Shown here: positions 27,394-37,369 of the stretch, piece after piece | Position numbering within the stretch: position 1 is the stretch's first letter | Layout: each line of letters begins with the position of its first letter | DNA from: Cumulibacter manganitolerans | Lineage (GTDB): Bacteria > Actinomycetota > Actinomycetes > Mycobacteriales > Antricoccaceae | NCBI RefSeq assembly: GCF_009602465.1 | Contig: NZ_WBKP01000001.1 | Coordinates: 120,782-184,781, forward strand | Reading direction: 5' to 3' | DNA length: 64,000 nt | The notes under the pieces: model-generated | Seen by the model: the letters and a program-made list of their open reading frames with translations, nothing else | The model's database searches: none | Told to the model about the DNA's origin: nothing | Position numbers and translations under genes: made by a program

Positions 27394-30003
27394 ATGTTCG
27401 ACATCTCGCGGATAGGCAGCGGACTGCCGTTCGCGGCGGCGACGGCCGACCTCGCGGCCGCCGTCCGCGAGGCGCGGGTCGCCGTGGTGGAGGCGCCGCC
27501 CGGCACCGGCAAGACGACGCTCGCCCCACCGGTGATCGCCGGCGAGGTGGCTGGACGGGTCGTCGTGACCCAGCCGCGTCGGGTGGCGGCCCGCGCGGCT
27601 GCGCACCGGCTCGCCGCGTTGACCGGTACGGCGACCGGTCAGCTGGTCGGGTACACGGTCCGCGGCGAGCACCTGCTCGCGCCGGGTGCGCGCATCGAGA
27701 TGGTGACCCCCGGGGTGCTGCTGCGTCGATTGCTCGATGATCCGGGGTTGGACGGCGTCGGCGCGGTGGTGCTCGACGAGGTGCACGAGCGCGGTCTGGA
27801 TACCGATCTGCTCGTCGGTCTGCTCGCCGAGGTTCGTGAGCTGCGCGAGGACCTGGTGCTCGTGGCGATGTCCGCGACCCTCGACGCGGCGGGCTTCGCC
27901 GCGCTGATCGGGACGGCTGCGGCACCGGCGCCGCTGGTGGGCGTCAGCGCGGAACGGCACCCGCTGGCCGAACGCTGGGCGCCTCCGCCGTCCCCGGCAC
28001 TCGATGCCCGCGGCGTCACAGCGGCGTTCCTCACGCACGTCGCCGACGTCGTACGGCGAGCGATCGGCGAGCATCCGGGCGACGCGCTGGTGTTCCTGCC
28101 GGGCGTCCGCGAGGTGCGCGCGGTGGCCGGCGCGCTGGCCGGCAGCGTGGACGCCGAGGTTCTCCAGCTGCACGGCCAGGTCGGCCCGCGGGAGCAGGAC
28201 CGGGCGGTGGCCGCCCGCCGCGAGGGGGACCGGCGGCGGGTGGTCGTGTCGACGTCCCTCGCGGAGTCGTCGTTGACCGTGGACGGTGTGCGGATCGTCG
28301 TGGACGCCGGACTCTCGCGCGAGCCCCGGCGGGACGCGGCGCGGGGCATGTCGGGCCTGGTGACCGTCCGCTGCGCCCGACCGTCGGCGGACCAGCGGGC
28401 CGGCCGCGCCGCACGCCAGGACGCCGGTGTCATCTGGCGCTGCTACGACGAGGCGACGTACTCGACGCTGCGTCCTGACATCACCCCCGAGGTCGCGAAC
28501 GCCGACCTCACCGGTGCACTGCTGTCCCTGGCGTGCTGGGGAGCGCCGCGCGGCGAGACGCTCCGCCTGCCGACCGCCTTGCCCACGGCCGCCGTGCGGG
28601 ACGGCGAGGAGACGTTGCGCGCGCTCGGCGCCGTCGACGACGCCGGTCGGGTGACCGTGCACGGCCGGCGGCTGGCGGCGCTCCCGGTCGCGCCCCGCTG
28701 GGCGCGGGCGCTGCTGGACGGCGCGCCGCTGGTGGGACGGCGTCGCGCCGCGGAGATCGTGGCGGGCGCCGAGCTCGATCTGGGCCGGGCCGAGCCCGAC
28801 CTGCTCAAGGCGGTCACAGATCTGCGGTCCCGCGCCGGAGACAAGAGCGGCCGCTCCGGTCGGGGCACAGCGCACCCCGGCGGCCATGCGGGAGGTCGCG
28901 GCAGCGACCCGGAGCGCCCCCGCGGAGACGCGGCGCGCTGGGGCCGCGAGGTGGCGCGCCTCGAACGGCTCCTGCCCCAGCGTGATGGTGCGCGCGCGGA
29001 CTCCGGTCGACCGGCCGGCCTGGTGGTCGCGCTCGCGTATCCGGAGCGCATCGCGCGCCGGACCGGGGCCAGCTACCTGCTTGCCTCGGGCACCCGCGCG
29101 GCCGCGCCGGCCGACCTCGACGGGCACGAGTGGCTCGCGATCGCCGACGTGACCCGCGCGTCGGGCCGGCCCGCGGGCGGCACCGGTGCGGTGATCCGCA
29201 CGGCCGCCCCGATCGACCTGGACGGTGCGCTGCTGGCCGGCGAGTCGCTGGTCGTCGAGGAGGTGCGCGGCGCGCTCAACGCCGGGCGGCTGACGGCGCG
29301 CCGGGTGCGGGCACTCGGCGCGATCGAGCTCTCCTCGACCCCCGTGCCGGCCTCGTCGCTCGGTCTAGGGGCGGTCGAGGACGTCGTCCGGCGCGAGGGG
29401 CTGGAGGTCATCGGCTGGTCGCCGCAGGCCGACACGCTGCGGCGACGGCTGGCGCTGCTTCGGCATCATCTGGGCGATCCGTGGCCCGACGTGTCCGACG
29501 AGGCGCTGCTCGGCCGGCTCGGCGAGTGGCTCGCGCCGGAGCTGGCGCGAGCGGCGGAGTCGGGGCGGCTCGGTGCGATCGACCTGCACGATCCGCTGCG
29601 GCGGCTGCTGCCCTGGCCGGAGGCGACGCGGCTCGACGAGCTCGTGCCCGAGCGGCTGCGGCTGCCGAGCGGCGCTCGCGTGCGCCTCGAGTACCCGCCC
29701 TTCGACGCGCCGGACGGAGCGGTGGTGTGCGCCGTACGCCTGCAGGAGGTCCTCGGGCTGACCGCGTCCCCGACCATCGGGGAGGGACGGCTCCGGGTGC
29801 AGTTCCAGCTCCTGTCGCCGGCGCGCCGCCCGGTCGCCATCACCGACGACCTGGCGAGCTTCTGGGCGGGGCCGTACGCGCAGGTTCGCGCCGACATGCG
29901 CGGGCGCTATCCGAAGCATGCGTGGCCGGAGGACCCGCTCGACCCGCAGTACGCCGCCAGGCCGCGGACCGGCCGCGGCCGAGCTAGCGGAGACCGGCCA
30001 TGA
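27394..30003 (+). CDS. hrpB: ATP-dependent helicase HrpB
   Basis: An 869-residue DEAH-box helicase of the HrpB family, a probable RNA helicase of unknown precise role. Seen: Walker A EAPPGTGKTT with Lys40, TQPRRVAARAAAHR (motif Ia), VLDEVHERGLDTD (DEVH box), AMSATLD (motif III), VSTSLAESSLTVDGV and QRAGRAAR (motif VI), then the HrpB-specific C-terminal domain ending in KHAWPEDP. ATG 27394 is chosen: AGGAGAAT precedes it and upstream in-frame codons fall in tandem repeats. The 3' end overlaps the convergent oxidoreductase gene by 20 bp. Members of about 800-850 residues are usual. Confidence 0.92.
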   Translation: MFDISRIGSGLPFAAATADLAAAVREARVAVVEAPPGTGKTTLAPPVIAGEVAGRVVVTQPRRVAARAAAHRLAALTGTATGQLVGYTVRGEHLLAPGARIEMVTPGVLLRRLLDDPGLDGVGAVVLDEVHERGLDTDLLVGLLAEVRELREDLVLVAMSATLDAAGFAALIGTAAAPAPLVGVSAERHPLAERWAPPPSPALDARGVTAAFLTHVADVVRRAIGEHPGDALVFLPGVREVRAVAGALAGSVDAEVLQLHGQVGPREQDRAVAARREGDRRRVVVSTSLAESSLTVDGVRIVVDAGLSREPRRDAARGMSGLVTVRCARPSADQRAGRAARQDAGVIWRCYDEATYSTLRPDITPEVANADLTGALLSLACWGAPRGETLRLPTALPTAAVRDGEETLRALGAVDDAGRVTVHGRRLAALPVAPRWARALLDGAPLVGRRRAAEIVAGAELDLGRAEPDLLKAVTDLRSRAGDKSGRSGRGTAHPGGHAGGRGSDPERPRGDAARWGREVARLERLLPQRDGARADSGRPAGLVVALAYPERIARRTGASYLLASGTRAAAPADLDGHEWLAIADVTRASGRPAGGTGAVIRTAAPIDLDGALLAGESLVVEEVRGALNAGRLTARRVRALGAIELSSTPVPASSLGLGAVEDVVRREGLEVIGWSPQADTLRRRLALLRHHLGDPWPDVSDEALLGRLGEWLAPELARAAESGRLGAIDLHDPLRRLLPWPEATRLDELVPERLRLPSGARVRLEYPPFDAPDGAVVCAVRLQEVLGLTASPTIGEGRLRVQFQLLSPARRPVAITDDLASFWAGPYAQVRADMRGRYPKHAWPEDPLDPQYAARPRTGRGRASGDRP

Positions 30004-30553
30004 CGGGTGCGGTCCGGGCGAGCTCGTCGAGCAGTGCGCGCGCCGAGTCCCGCACGACGTCGGTCGGGTGGAACGTCCGGCGGTCCTCGCTGAGCATCCC
30101 GGCGACCATCGGGATCGCGACCGCCGCCGACATCGGGAACATCTGCAGCGTCGTGGCCACCTGCTTGAGCATCTGCACCGCGCGCAGGCCGCCGGAGACA
30201 CCGCCGTACGACACGAAGCCGACCGGCTTGCTCTGCCACTCGTGGAAGAGGTAGTCGAGGGCGTTCTTGGTCGGCGCGTTGAAGCCGTAGTTGTACTCGG
30301 GCGTCACGAAGACGTAGGCGTCCGAGCCGGCGATCCGCGCCGACCATCGCTTGGTGTGCTCATGGGTGTACTTCTGCAGCCGGGGGTGGTTGGGCTCGTC
30401 GAGGAACGGCAGATCGATCTCCGCCAGGTCGGCCACCTGGACCTCGAACGCGCCGTGCACGCGAGCGGCGTCCGCGAACCAGTCCGCGACCGGCTTGCCC
30501 ACGCGACCCGGGCGGGTGCTGCAGACGATGATCTGAAGGACGGGCTTGCTCAC
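29984..30553 (-). CDS. NADPH-dependent FMN reductase family protein
   Basis: A 189-residue flavodoxin-like oxidoreductase. Seen: the phosphate-binding IIVCSTRPGRVGKPVADW (residues ~7-24), the VFVTPEYNYGFNAPTKNALDYL block and VGFVSYGGVSGG, all hallmarks of the NADPH-dependent FMN reductase/chromate or quinone reductase group. GTG 30553 is chosen for GGAGAG about 8 bases upstream; an in-frame ATG at 30568 lacks a binding site. It ends inside the 3' end of hrpB (20-bp convergent overlap). Confidence 0.87.
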   Translation of the reverse strand: MSKPVLQIIVCSTRPGRVGKPVADWFADAARVHGAFEVQVADLAEIDLPFLDEPNHPRLQKYTHEHTKRWSARIAGSDAYVFVTPEYNYGFNAPTKNALDYLFHEWQSKPVGFVSYGGVSGGLRAVQMLKQVATTLQMFPMSAAVAIPMVAGMLSEDRRTFHPTDVVRDSARALLDELARTAPVMAGLR

Positions 30554-30606
30554 GGGGGCACTCTCCATGACGGTGGGGCGGGTGCTGCGAGCCTATGCGT
30601 CGGCGC

Positions 30607-31437
30607 TCACGCCCGAGGACCCGCCGCTGTCGTCACAGTGGAGATCGCGTGCACCGCGACCTCCCGGGTGCCGAGGTCGATCGCCAGCACGCTGTCCAGC
30701 GGAACCGGCTGCCACCCGGCAGGGGAGACGCCGCTCGAGATCACGTGCACGGCCTCGTCGCGGACCCGGTACGCCATCGCGAAGTAGCCGCTGGAGTCGG
30801 CGTGACCGAGCGGGATGTCATCGGCCGAGTCGTACATCGCCCGCACCGAACGGATCGGCCCGGTCGCGGCGCTGTTGACGTGTACGGCGTAGAGGTGGCT
30901 CGGTGAGAGCAGCAGCGCGTTGAGGCTGGACGTCGGAAACCGGTGGTGCAGCGCGGAGATCGTCCGCCGGACTGCTTCGGGCTCAGGCTCGTCAGCCGCC
31001 GCGCCGATCTCCTGGACGAGGTAGCGGAAGTACCGCTCGGAGTCCGTGGTGCCGCGTACCGCGGCCAGCGACTCGGCGGTCAACAGGCTCTCCAGCTCGG
31101 CGATCGGGGCGATGCTCCCGTTGTGCGCGAGGGCCAGACGCCCGTCGGTGAACGGGTGGGTGTTCTCCGGCGACACCGCCAGGCCGTCCGTCGCCCAGCG
31201 CAGGTGCACCATCCCGGCGTCCGACAGCGGCTGGTGGGCGAGCTCGGCGTACGCCGGATCGACCAGGGCCGACTCCGGCGAGGTGCGGATCCCGATCCCG
31301 TCCGGGCGGCGCCACGCCATGCCCCAGCCGTCACAGTGAATGGTGCACAGCGAGGTGAACTGCCCGAACAGCCCCTCCCCGAGGCTCGCGGAGATCGGCG
31401 CGGGTACGCCGGTGACATAGCCCAGCAGGCGGCACAT
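30607..31437 (-). CDS. class II glutamine amidotransferase (YafJ-like)
   Basis: A 276-residue Ntn-type glutaminase domain protein. The start is fixed by biology: the nucleophile must be Cys2, and the ATG at 31437 gives MCRLLGYV. Seen: HCDGWGMAWRRPDG (residues ~35-48), HLRWATDGLAVSPENTHPF, LAHNGSIA and TTDSERYFRYLVQEI. These proteins stand alone without a synthase domain; the ammonia acceptor is not known, though some relatives act in gamma-glutamyl compound metabolism. GGAAAGAAG lies upstream. Confidence 0.88.
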   Translation of the reverse strand: MCRLLGYVTGVPAPISASLGEGLFGQFTSLCTIHCDGWGMAWRRPDGIGIRTSPESALVDPAYAELAHQPLSDAGMVHLRWATDGLAVSPENTHPFTDGRLALAHNGSIAPIAELESLLTAESLAAVRGTTDSERYFRYLVQEIGAAADEPEPEAVRRTISALHHRFPTSSLNALLLSPSHLYAVHVNSAATGPIRSVRAMYDSADDIPLGHADSSGYFAMAYRVRDEAVHVISSGVSPAGWQPVPLDSVLAIDLGTREVAVHAISTVTTAAGPRA

Positions 31438-31641
31438 CGTCAGGACTTCTTTCCACATATCGACGGAACGGGCGACCCCGTCCAATGTAGTGCCGCGAGT
31501 GCCAGCCACCGGCTCGCTGCTCAGGAGCGTCCAGTGCGCGTGTGGATGCCGGACGGGTGATCACCTTCCCGGCGGCCGGCGAGAGCGGTCGTGGTTCCGG
31601 TGGTGCGCAGCAGTCCACGACCGGGGACGCCTGCGCCCCGG

Positions 31642-32220
31642 TCAGGGGCGGCGGGCGAAAAGCAGCGTGTCGATCGCGGTACCGCTGTCCGTCGAGCGTT
31701 CGATCTGCTCGAGCTGCGCGACCTGCCAGCCGTCGACCGCCTCGCCGAGCAGCGCGGTGTCGTACAGGACGGCGTCCTCCTGCGGGCCGCCGACGCCGCG
31801 CGACAGGTTCTCACGGTCGTGACCGAGGACCAGCAGGTGGCCACCGGGTCGGACCGCCGCGGCGCACCGGGCGAGCACGTCACGCATGTCGGCCCGCGGC
31901 AGGTGCAGGTACAGGACCAGCACCAGATCGAAATCCCGCTCGCCGAGGTCGGCGGTGCGGACGTCGGCCACGCGCCAGGAGACGCGGGCGTCCGCTGCCG
32001 CGTGCTGCTGGCCGCGTTGCAGGCCGACGGCGGAGAAGTCGAGCGCCTCCACCCGCCATCCCTGCGCGGCCAGCCACAGCGCCATCCGGCCCTCGCCCGC
32101 GGCGACGTCCAGCGCCCGGCCGGCCGGGAGGGCGGAGATCAGCCGTGCCGCCGTCTGGTTCGGTTCGACGGACCACTGCCGTGCCTCTGCGTAGCGGCGA
32201 TCCCAGTCGGAAGCGTCCAT
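31642..32220 (-). CDS. class I SAM-dependent methyltransferase
   Basis: A 192-residue Rossmann-type methyltransferase. Seen: N-terminal WDRRYAEARQWSVEPN, motif I ALDVAAGEGRMALWLA (residues ~36-51), VEALDFSAVGLQRG (motif II acidic residue), and FDLVLVLYLHLPRADM (motif IV). The pattern W-S-xEPN with LDVAAGEGR is common in small TehB/UbiE-like enzymes; target unknown. AAGGAGA is 6 bases upstream of the ATG. Separated from the downstream amidotransferase by about 200 bp with nothing recognisable. Confidence 0.85.
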   Translation of the reverse strand: MDASDWDRRYAEARQWSVEPNQTAARLISALPAGRALDVAAGEGRMALWLAAQGWRVEALDFSAVGLQRGQQHAAADARVSWRVADVRTADLGERDFDLVLVLYLHLPRADMRDVLARCAAAVRPGGHLLVLGHDRENLSRGVGGPQEDAVLYDTALLGEAVDGWQVAQLEQIERSTDSGTAIDTLLFARRP

Positions 32221-32289
32221 GTCGTCTCCTTCGTGCCAGCCCGTGCTCGGGCCGGGAATCGATCGCCGAACGACGTCACCGCACGCGGT

Positions 32290-33804
32290 CTAGCTGCGCG
32301 CGGCGAGCTCGCGCAGGACGGTCTTGCGGATCTTGCCGACCGACGTGCGGGGCAGCTCGGCGACCTGGACGAACCGGCTGGGCACCTTGAACTTCGCCAG
32401 CCGCTCGCGGCACCACGCGTCCAGCGCCTCGCCGTCGAAGGCGTGGCCCTCGGCGATCACGACGTACACGACGATGCTCTCGTCGCGCATCTCGTCGGCC
32501 ACCCCGATCGCCGCGCACTCGAAGACGCTCGGGTGCTCGTTGACGACCCGCTCGACCTCGCCGGCGGCGACGTTCTCGCCGGCCCGCTTGATCATGTCCT
32601 TCGAGCGGTCGACGAAGTAGAAGAAGCCGTCGGCGTCGCGGCGTACGACGTCACCGGTGCGCAGCCAGCCGCCGCCGAACGTCTCCTCGGTGGCCTCGGG
32701 GTTGTGCCAGTAGCCGGCGGCGATGGTGACGCCGAGCTCGCCGGCCACGTGCAGGTCGCCCGCTTCGCCGTCCGGCACCTCGGAGCCGTCCTCGCCGACG
32801 ATCCGCACCTGCACGCCCGGCAGCAGCTTGCCCATGGAGTCCGGGCGGCGCTCCGGCCCGACCGGGTTGAGCGTCGGCGGGATGACCGTCTCGGTCATGC
32901 CGTAGCCGTGGATGAGCCGGGTGCGAAAGCGCCTCTCGAACTTGGCCGCCTGATCGTTGGTGACCGCCTGCGCGAACATCGTGGTCCGCAGCGTCGAGTA
33001 CTTGTCGTGGCGGCTCTCGGGCTGCGCGAGGATCATCCGGATCGGCGCCGCGAACAGCGACGCGAGCGTCGCGCGGTGCCGCCGCACCTGGGCGCCGTAC
33101 TTCGTGGCGCTGAAGGACGGCATGACGGCGATCGACGCGCCGACCCGCAGCGCGGACATCGTCGGGTAGTACTGCGCATTGGCGTGGAAGAACGGCAGCA
33201 CGATGAGCCAGCGGTCGTCGGGTCCGACGCTGTAATGCTGTGCGCAGGCGGTGCCGACCGCCAGGTAGTTGGCGTTGGTCACCAGCACGCCCTTGGGCCT
33301 GCTGGTCGTGCCCGAGGTGTACAGGATCGCGGCGAGGTCGGTGCCGAGCGCGGGAGCCGAGTGGGTCGGCGTGACCGCGGCCGCCTTCGTCGTGAGCTCG
33401 CTGCGGCTGAGCACCCGGATGCCCGGCGCGATCGCCTCCTTCACCGCGTCGATGAGGTCGTCGTCGGCGATGCTCGCCGAGGCACCCGAGTCGGTGAGGA
33501 AGTGCCGCAGCTCGTCCACGCTCGACAGCGGGTTCGTGGGCACCAGGACCGCGCCGATCGCGTTGGCGCCCAGCCAAAGGTCGAGGAACTCCGGGCAGTT
33601 GGGCAGGTGGACGTGCACCCGGTTGCCGCGGTGGACGCCGAGCTGGCGCAGCACCGCGGCGGCGCGCAGCGACCGCTCGACCTGCTGGGCGTAGGTGACC
33701 TTCAGAACCCGGCCGGCGGGGTTCTCGTAGCTCGCGAAGGGGCGCTCCGGCAGGTGCGACCACCACTCGAGGAGCTGGAAGGGAGACACCGCCGCCTCGA
33801 ACAC
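32290..33804 (-). CDS. AMP-forming acyl-CoA ligase (CaiC-like)
   Basis: A 504-residue ANL-superfamily ligase. Seen: LYTSGTTSRPKGVLV (residues ~163-177), FFHANAQYY, the HGYGMTET motif, GGGWLRTGDVVRRDADGF, DRSKDMIKRAGENV, and TSVGKIRKTVLREL with the catalytic lysine. The FFHxNAQ-YY pattern resembles crotonobetaine/carnitine-type CoA ligases, but the substrate is open. The GTG at 33804 with AGGGTGG upstream is a likely start; the frame is open further upstream, so the N-terminus is uncertain. Confidence 0.86.
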   Translation of the reverse strand: MFEAAVSPFQLLEWWSHLPERPFASYENPAGRVLKVTYAQQVERSLRAAAVLRQLGVHRGNRVHVHLPNCPEFLDLWLGANAIGAVLVPTNPLSSVDELRHFLTDSGASASIADDDLIDAVKEAIAPGIRVLSRSELTTKAAAVTPTHSAPALGTDLAAILYTSGTTSRPKGVLVTNANYLAVGTACAQHYSVGPDDRWLIVLPFFHANAQYYPTMSALRVGASIAVMPSFSATKYGAQVRRHRATLASLFAAPIRMILAQPESRHDKYSTLRTTMFAQAVTNDQAAKFERRFRTRLIHGYGMTETVIPPTLNPVGPERRPDSMGKLLPGVQVRIVGEDGSEVPDGEAGDLHVAGELGVTIAAGYWHNPEATEETFGGGWLRTGDVVRRDADGFFYFVDRSKDMIKRAGENVAAGEVERVVNEHPSVFECAAIGVADEMRDESIVVYVVIAEGHAFDGEALDAWCRERLAKFKVPSRFVQVAELPRTSVGKIRKTVLRELAARS

Positions 33805-33924
33805 CTTTGACCACCCTGCTGCCGTACGCCGAACTGCTGCACCAACCCTAGGACTCCCGGCGACGGTCTGCCTAGGCGCCCCCACCCCACCGACGCGCCC
33901 CTCCCCGCGCCCGCGAGGTCCCGA

Positions 33925-33979
33925 ATGCGGTGGCTTCTACCCCGGTAATCGCCCGTTAGCGGGGGAGAAGCCACCGCAT
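33925..33979. repeat. intergenic hairpin repeat (copy 3)
   Basis: Arms 33925-33948 and 33956-33979 pair over 24 bp with two mismatches around a 7-nt loop. It shares TGCGGTGGCTT, CCCCG-TA and their complements with copies at 7565 and 21806, but lacks the extra right arm. It lies just after the M3 peptidase stop codon and is a probable terminator. Confidence 0.75.
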
Positions 33980-33989
33980 CAGGGCAGGG

Positions 33990-35897
<1,908 letters not shown>

Positions 35898-37230
35898 GGG
35901 TTTCTCCTATGTCAAGCAGCGGCCGCGAGTCCAGGTGCGGATGCTGCTTTGTGGGTGATCTGGTCAGTGACCAGGTGGTTGAAGACAACGCGAGCGAGGC
36001 GCCGTTTCAGACAGCGCAGAGCTTCGGGGGTGGACATGCCCTCGGCCTTCTTCTTCTCGTAGTAGGTCTTTCCGAGCCCGTCGAGCCGGATCTGGGTGAC
36101 AGCGATGCGGTGGACCGCGGCATTGAGCTGTCTGTTGCCGGATCGGGTGAGCCGGACCCGGCCGGCAGTGTTGCCCGACCAGACCGGGATCGGCGCGATC
36201 CCGGCGTGACGGGCGAAGGCGGCCTCAGACTTGAACCGGGCTACCCCGGCGGTCTCACCGACGATCTTGGCCGCGGTCAACGCACCCACGCCGGGCATCG
36301 CGAGCAGGGTGGGTGCCGCGTGCTCGACAAGGCCGGTGATGCGCCGCTCGAGCGCGTTGATTCGCCTCGTCAGCTCAATCACGTCAGCGAGCTCGTCACG
36401 AGCAAGCTCCGCCACGATCCCGGGCAGGCGTGCCAGCGCGTCGGCCAGCTGCTGCTGGCGCACGGCGCGGTCCAGCGATGCCTTCGGCGGTGCGAACTCG
36501 GGGTCGATCTCGTGGACGTGCCACAGCAGACGGCAGATCGTCGAAGTGCGGTGTTTGACCAGGTCATCGCGCCTGTCGACCAGGAGCTTGAGCTCCCGAG
36601 AGGTCTCGTCATGGGTCGCGACCGGCAGATCCGGTTCACGTTGTGCCGCCCGCGCGACAGCGAGCGCGTCGATCGGGTCGGACTTCCCGCGGGTGCGAGC
36701 GACGCGGCGCTGCTCGGCCATCATCTTCGGCGGCACTCGCACCACCGACTGGCCCGCCGTAAGCAGATCACGTTCAAGACGCGCGGACAGGTGACGGCAG
36801 TCCTCGATGGCCCACAACAGCTCCTCGCCGAAGCGCGCCCGAGCCCACCTCACCGCGTCCTGGTGACCAGGGGTCGTGGCCGGGAAGGTCTTGTGCCCGA
36901 GCTCTTTGCCGACCTCGTCGACCGCGACAAAAGTGTGCGTCCGCTTGTGCACATCCGCGCCAACTACAACCATGGTGGTTGCCTCCTTCACTGGACAGTG
37001 ATCGGACGGTTGGGCCGGTCGGCGGACACATCTCAGTGGGGGCGTCGCCACGCTCCTATAAAGTCACGCCGGCCGGTCCTTCACACCCGCTGCCGGCAAA
37101 ACGCATGCTCGCCAGACCCGAAGGTCGGCACCGAGGCTATGAGCCAGACAACGGATGCTCAGGATCCAACCACCGCGTAAGCGGCACTTCACCCTGACAC
37201 TGACACGAGGCTATCGAGGGCCGCGGACCC
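35898..37230 (-). mobile_element. IS110-family insertion sequence (approximate bounds)
   Basis: Contains one DEDD transposase gene. IS110 elements lack clear terminal inverted repeats, so ends are estimated: the right end must lie between 35898 and 35911, and the other end somewhere in 37130-37330. The ~250-350 bp upstream of the transposase are non-coding and, in the IS110 group, such DNA encodes the guide (bridge/seek) RNA. The exact left boundary is not resolved here. Confidence 0.65.
35912..36973 (-). CDS. IS110-family DEDD transposase
   Basis: A 353-residue RNA-guided recombinase. The RuvC-like DEDD tetrad is complete: Asp7 (VGADVHK), Glu57 (WAIEDC), Asp99 and Asp102 (KSDPIDALAVARAA). 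The C-terminal transposase_20 domain carries MPGVGALTAAKIVGE and the block SGNTAGRVRLTRSGNRQL; Ser266 is the candidate catalytic serine. Length is normal and there is no frameshift, so the element may be active. ATG 36973 has AAGGAGG 8 bases upstream. Confidence 0.93.
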   Translation of the reverse strand: MVVVGADVHKRTHTFVAVDEVGKELGHKTFPATTPGHQDAVRWARARFGEELLWAIEDCRHLSARLERDLLTAGQSVVRVPPKMMAEQRRVARTRGKSDPIDALAVARAAQREPDLPVATHDETSRELKLLVDRRDDLVKHRTSTICRLLWHVHEIDPEFAPPKASLDRAVRQQQLADALARLPGIVAELARDELADVIELTRRINALERRITGLVEHAAPTLLAMPGVGALTAAKIVGETAGVARFKSEAAFARHAGIAPIPVWSGNTAGRVRLTRSGNRQLNAAVHRIAVTQIRLDGLGKTYYEKKKAEGMSTPEALRCLKRRLARVVFNHLVTDQITHKAASAPGLAAAA

Positions 37231-37369
37231 AAGCCCCGATCCTCCGCTACGCCCACGGCGAACGGCCGCACACCCGCCCAGGAATCGGCCCGATCCCCTA
37301 CGCCCACGGCGAACGAGCGAAAATCTGTTGCCCCTCGGGCCTACGCTTCCCTGGTCAAGAGGGGACACC
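36974..37369. other. non-coding region: probable IS110 guide-RNA segment plus exporter promoter
   Basis: 396 bp without a convincing gene. The part next to the transposase should contain the IS110 left end and guide-RNA region. Further on there is an 18-bp exact direct repeat, CTACGCCCACGGCGAACG, at 37247-37264 and 37298-37315. AAGAGGGG precedes the exporter ATG. No definite -35/-10 pair was found. Confidence 0.45.
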
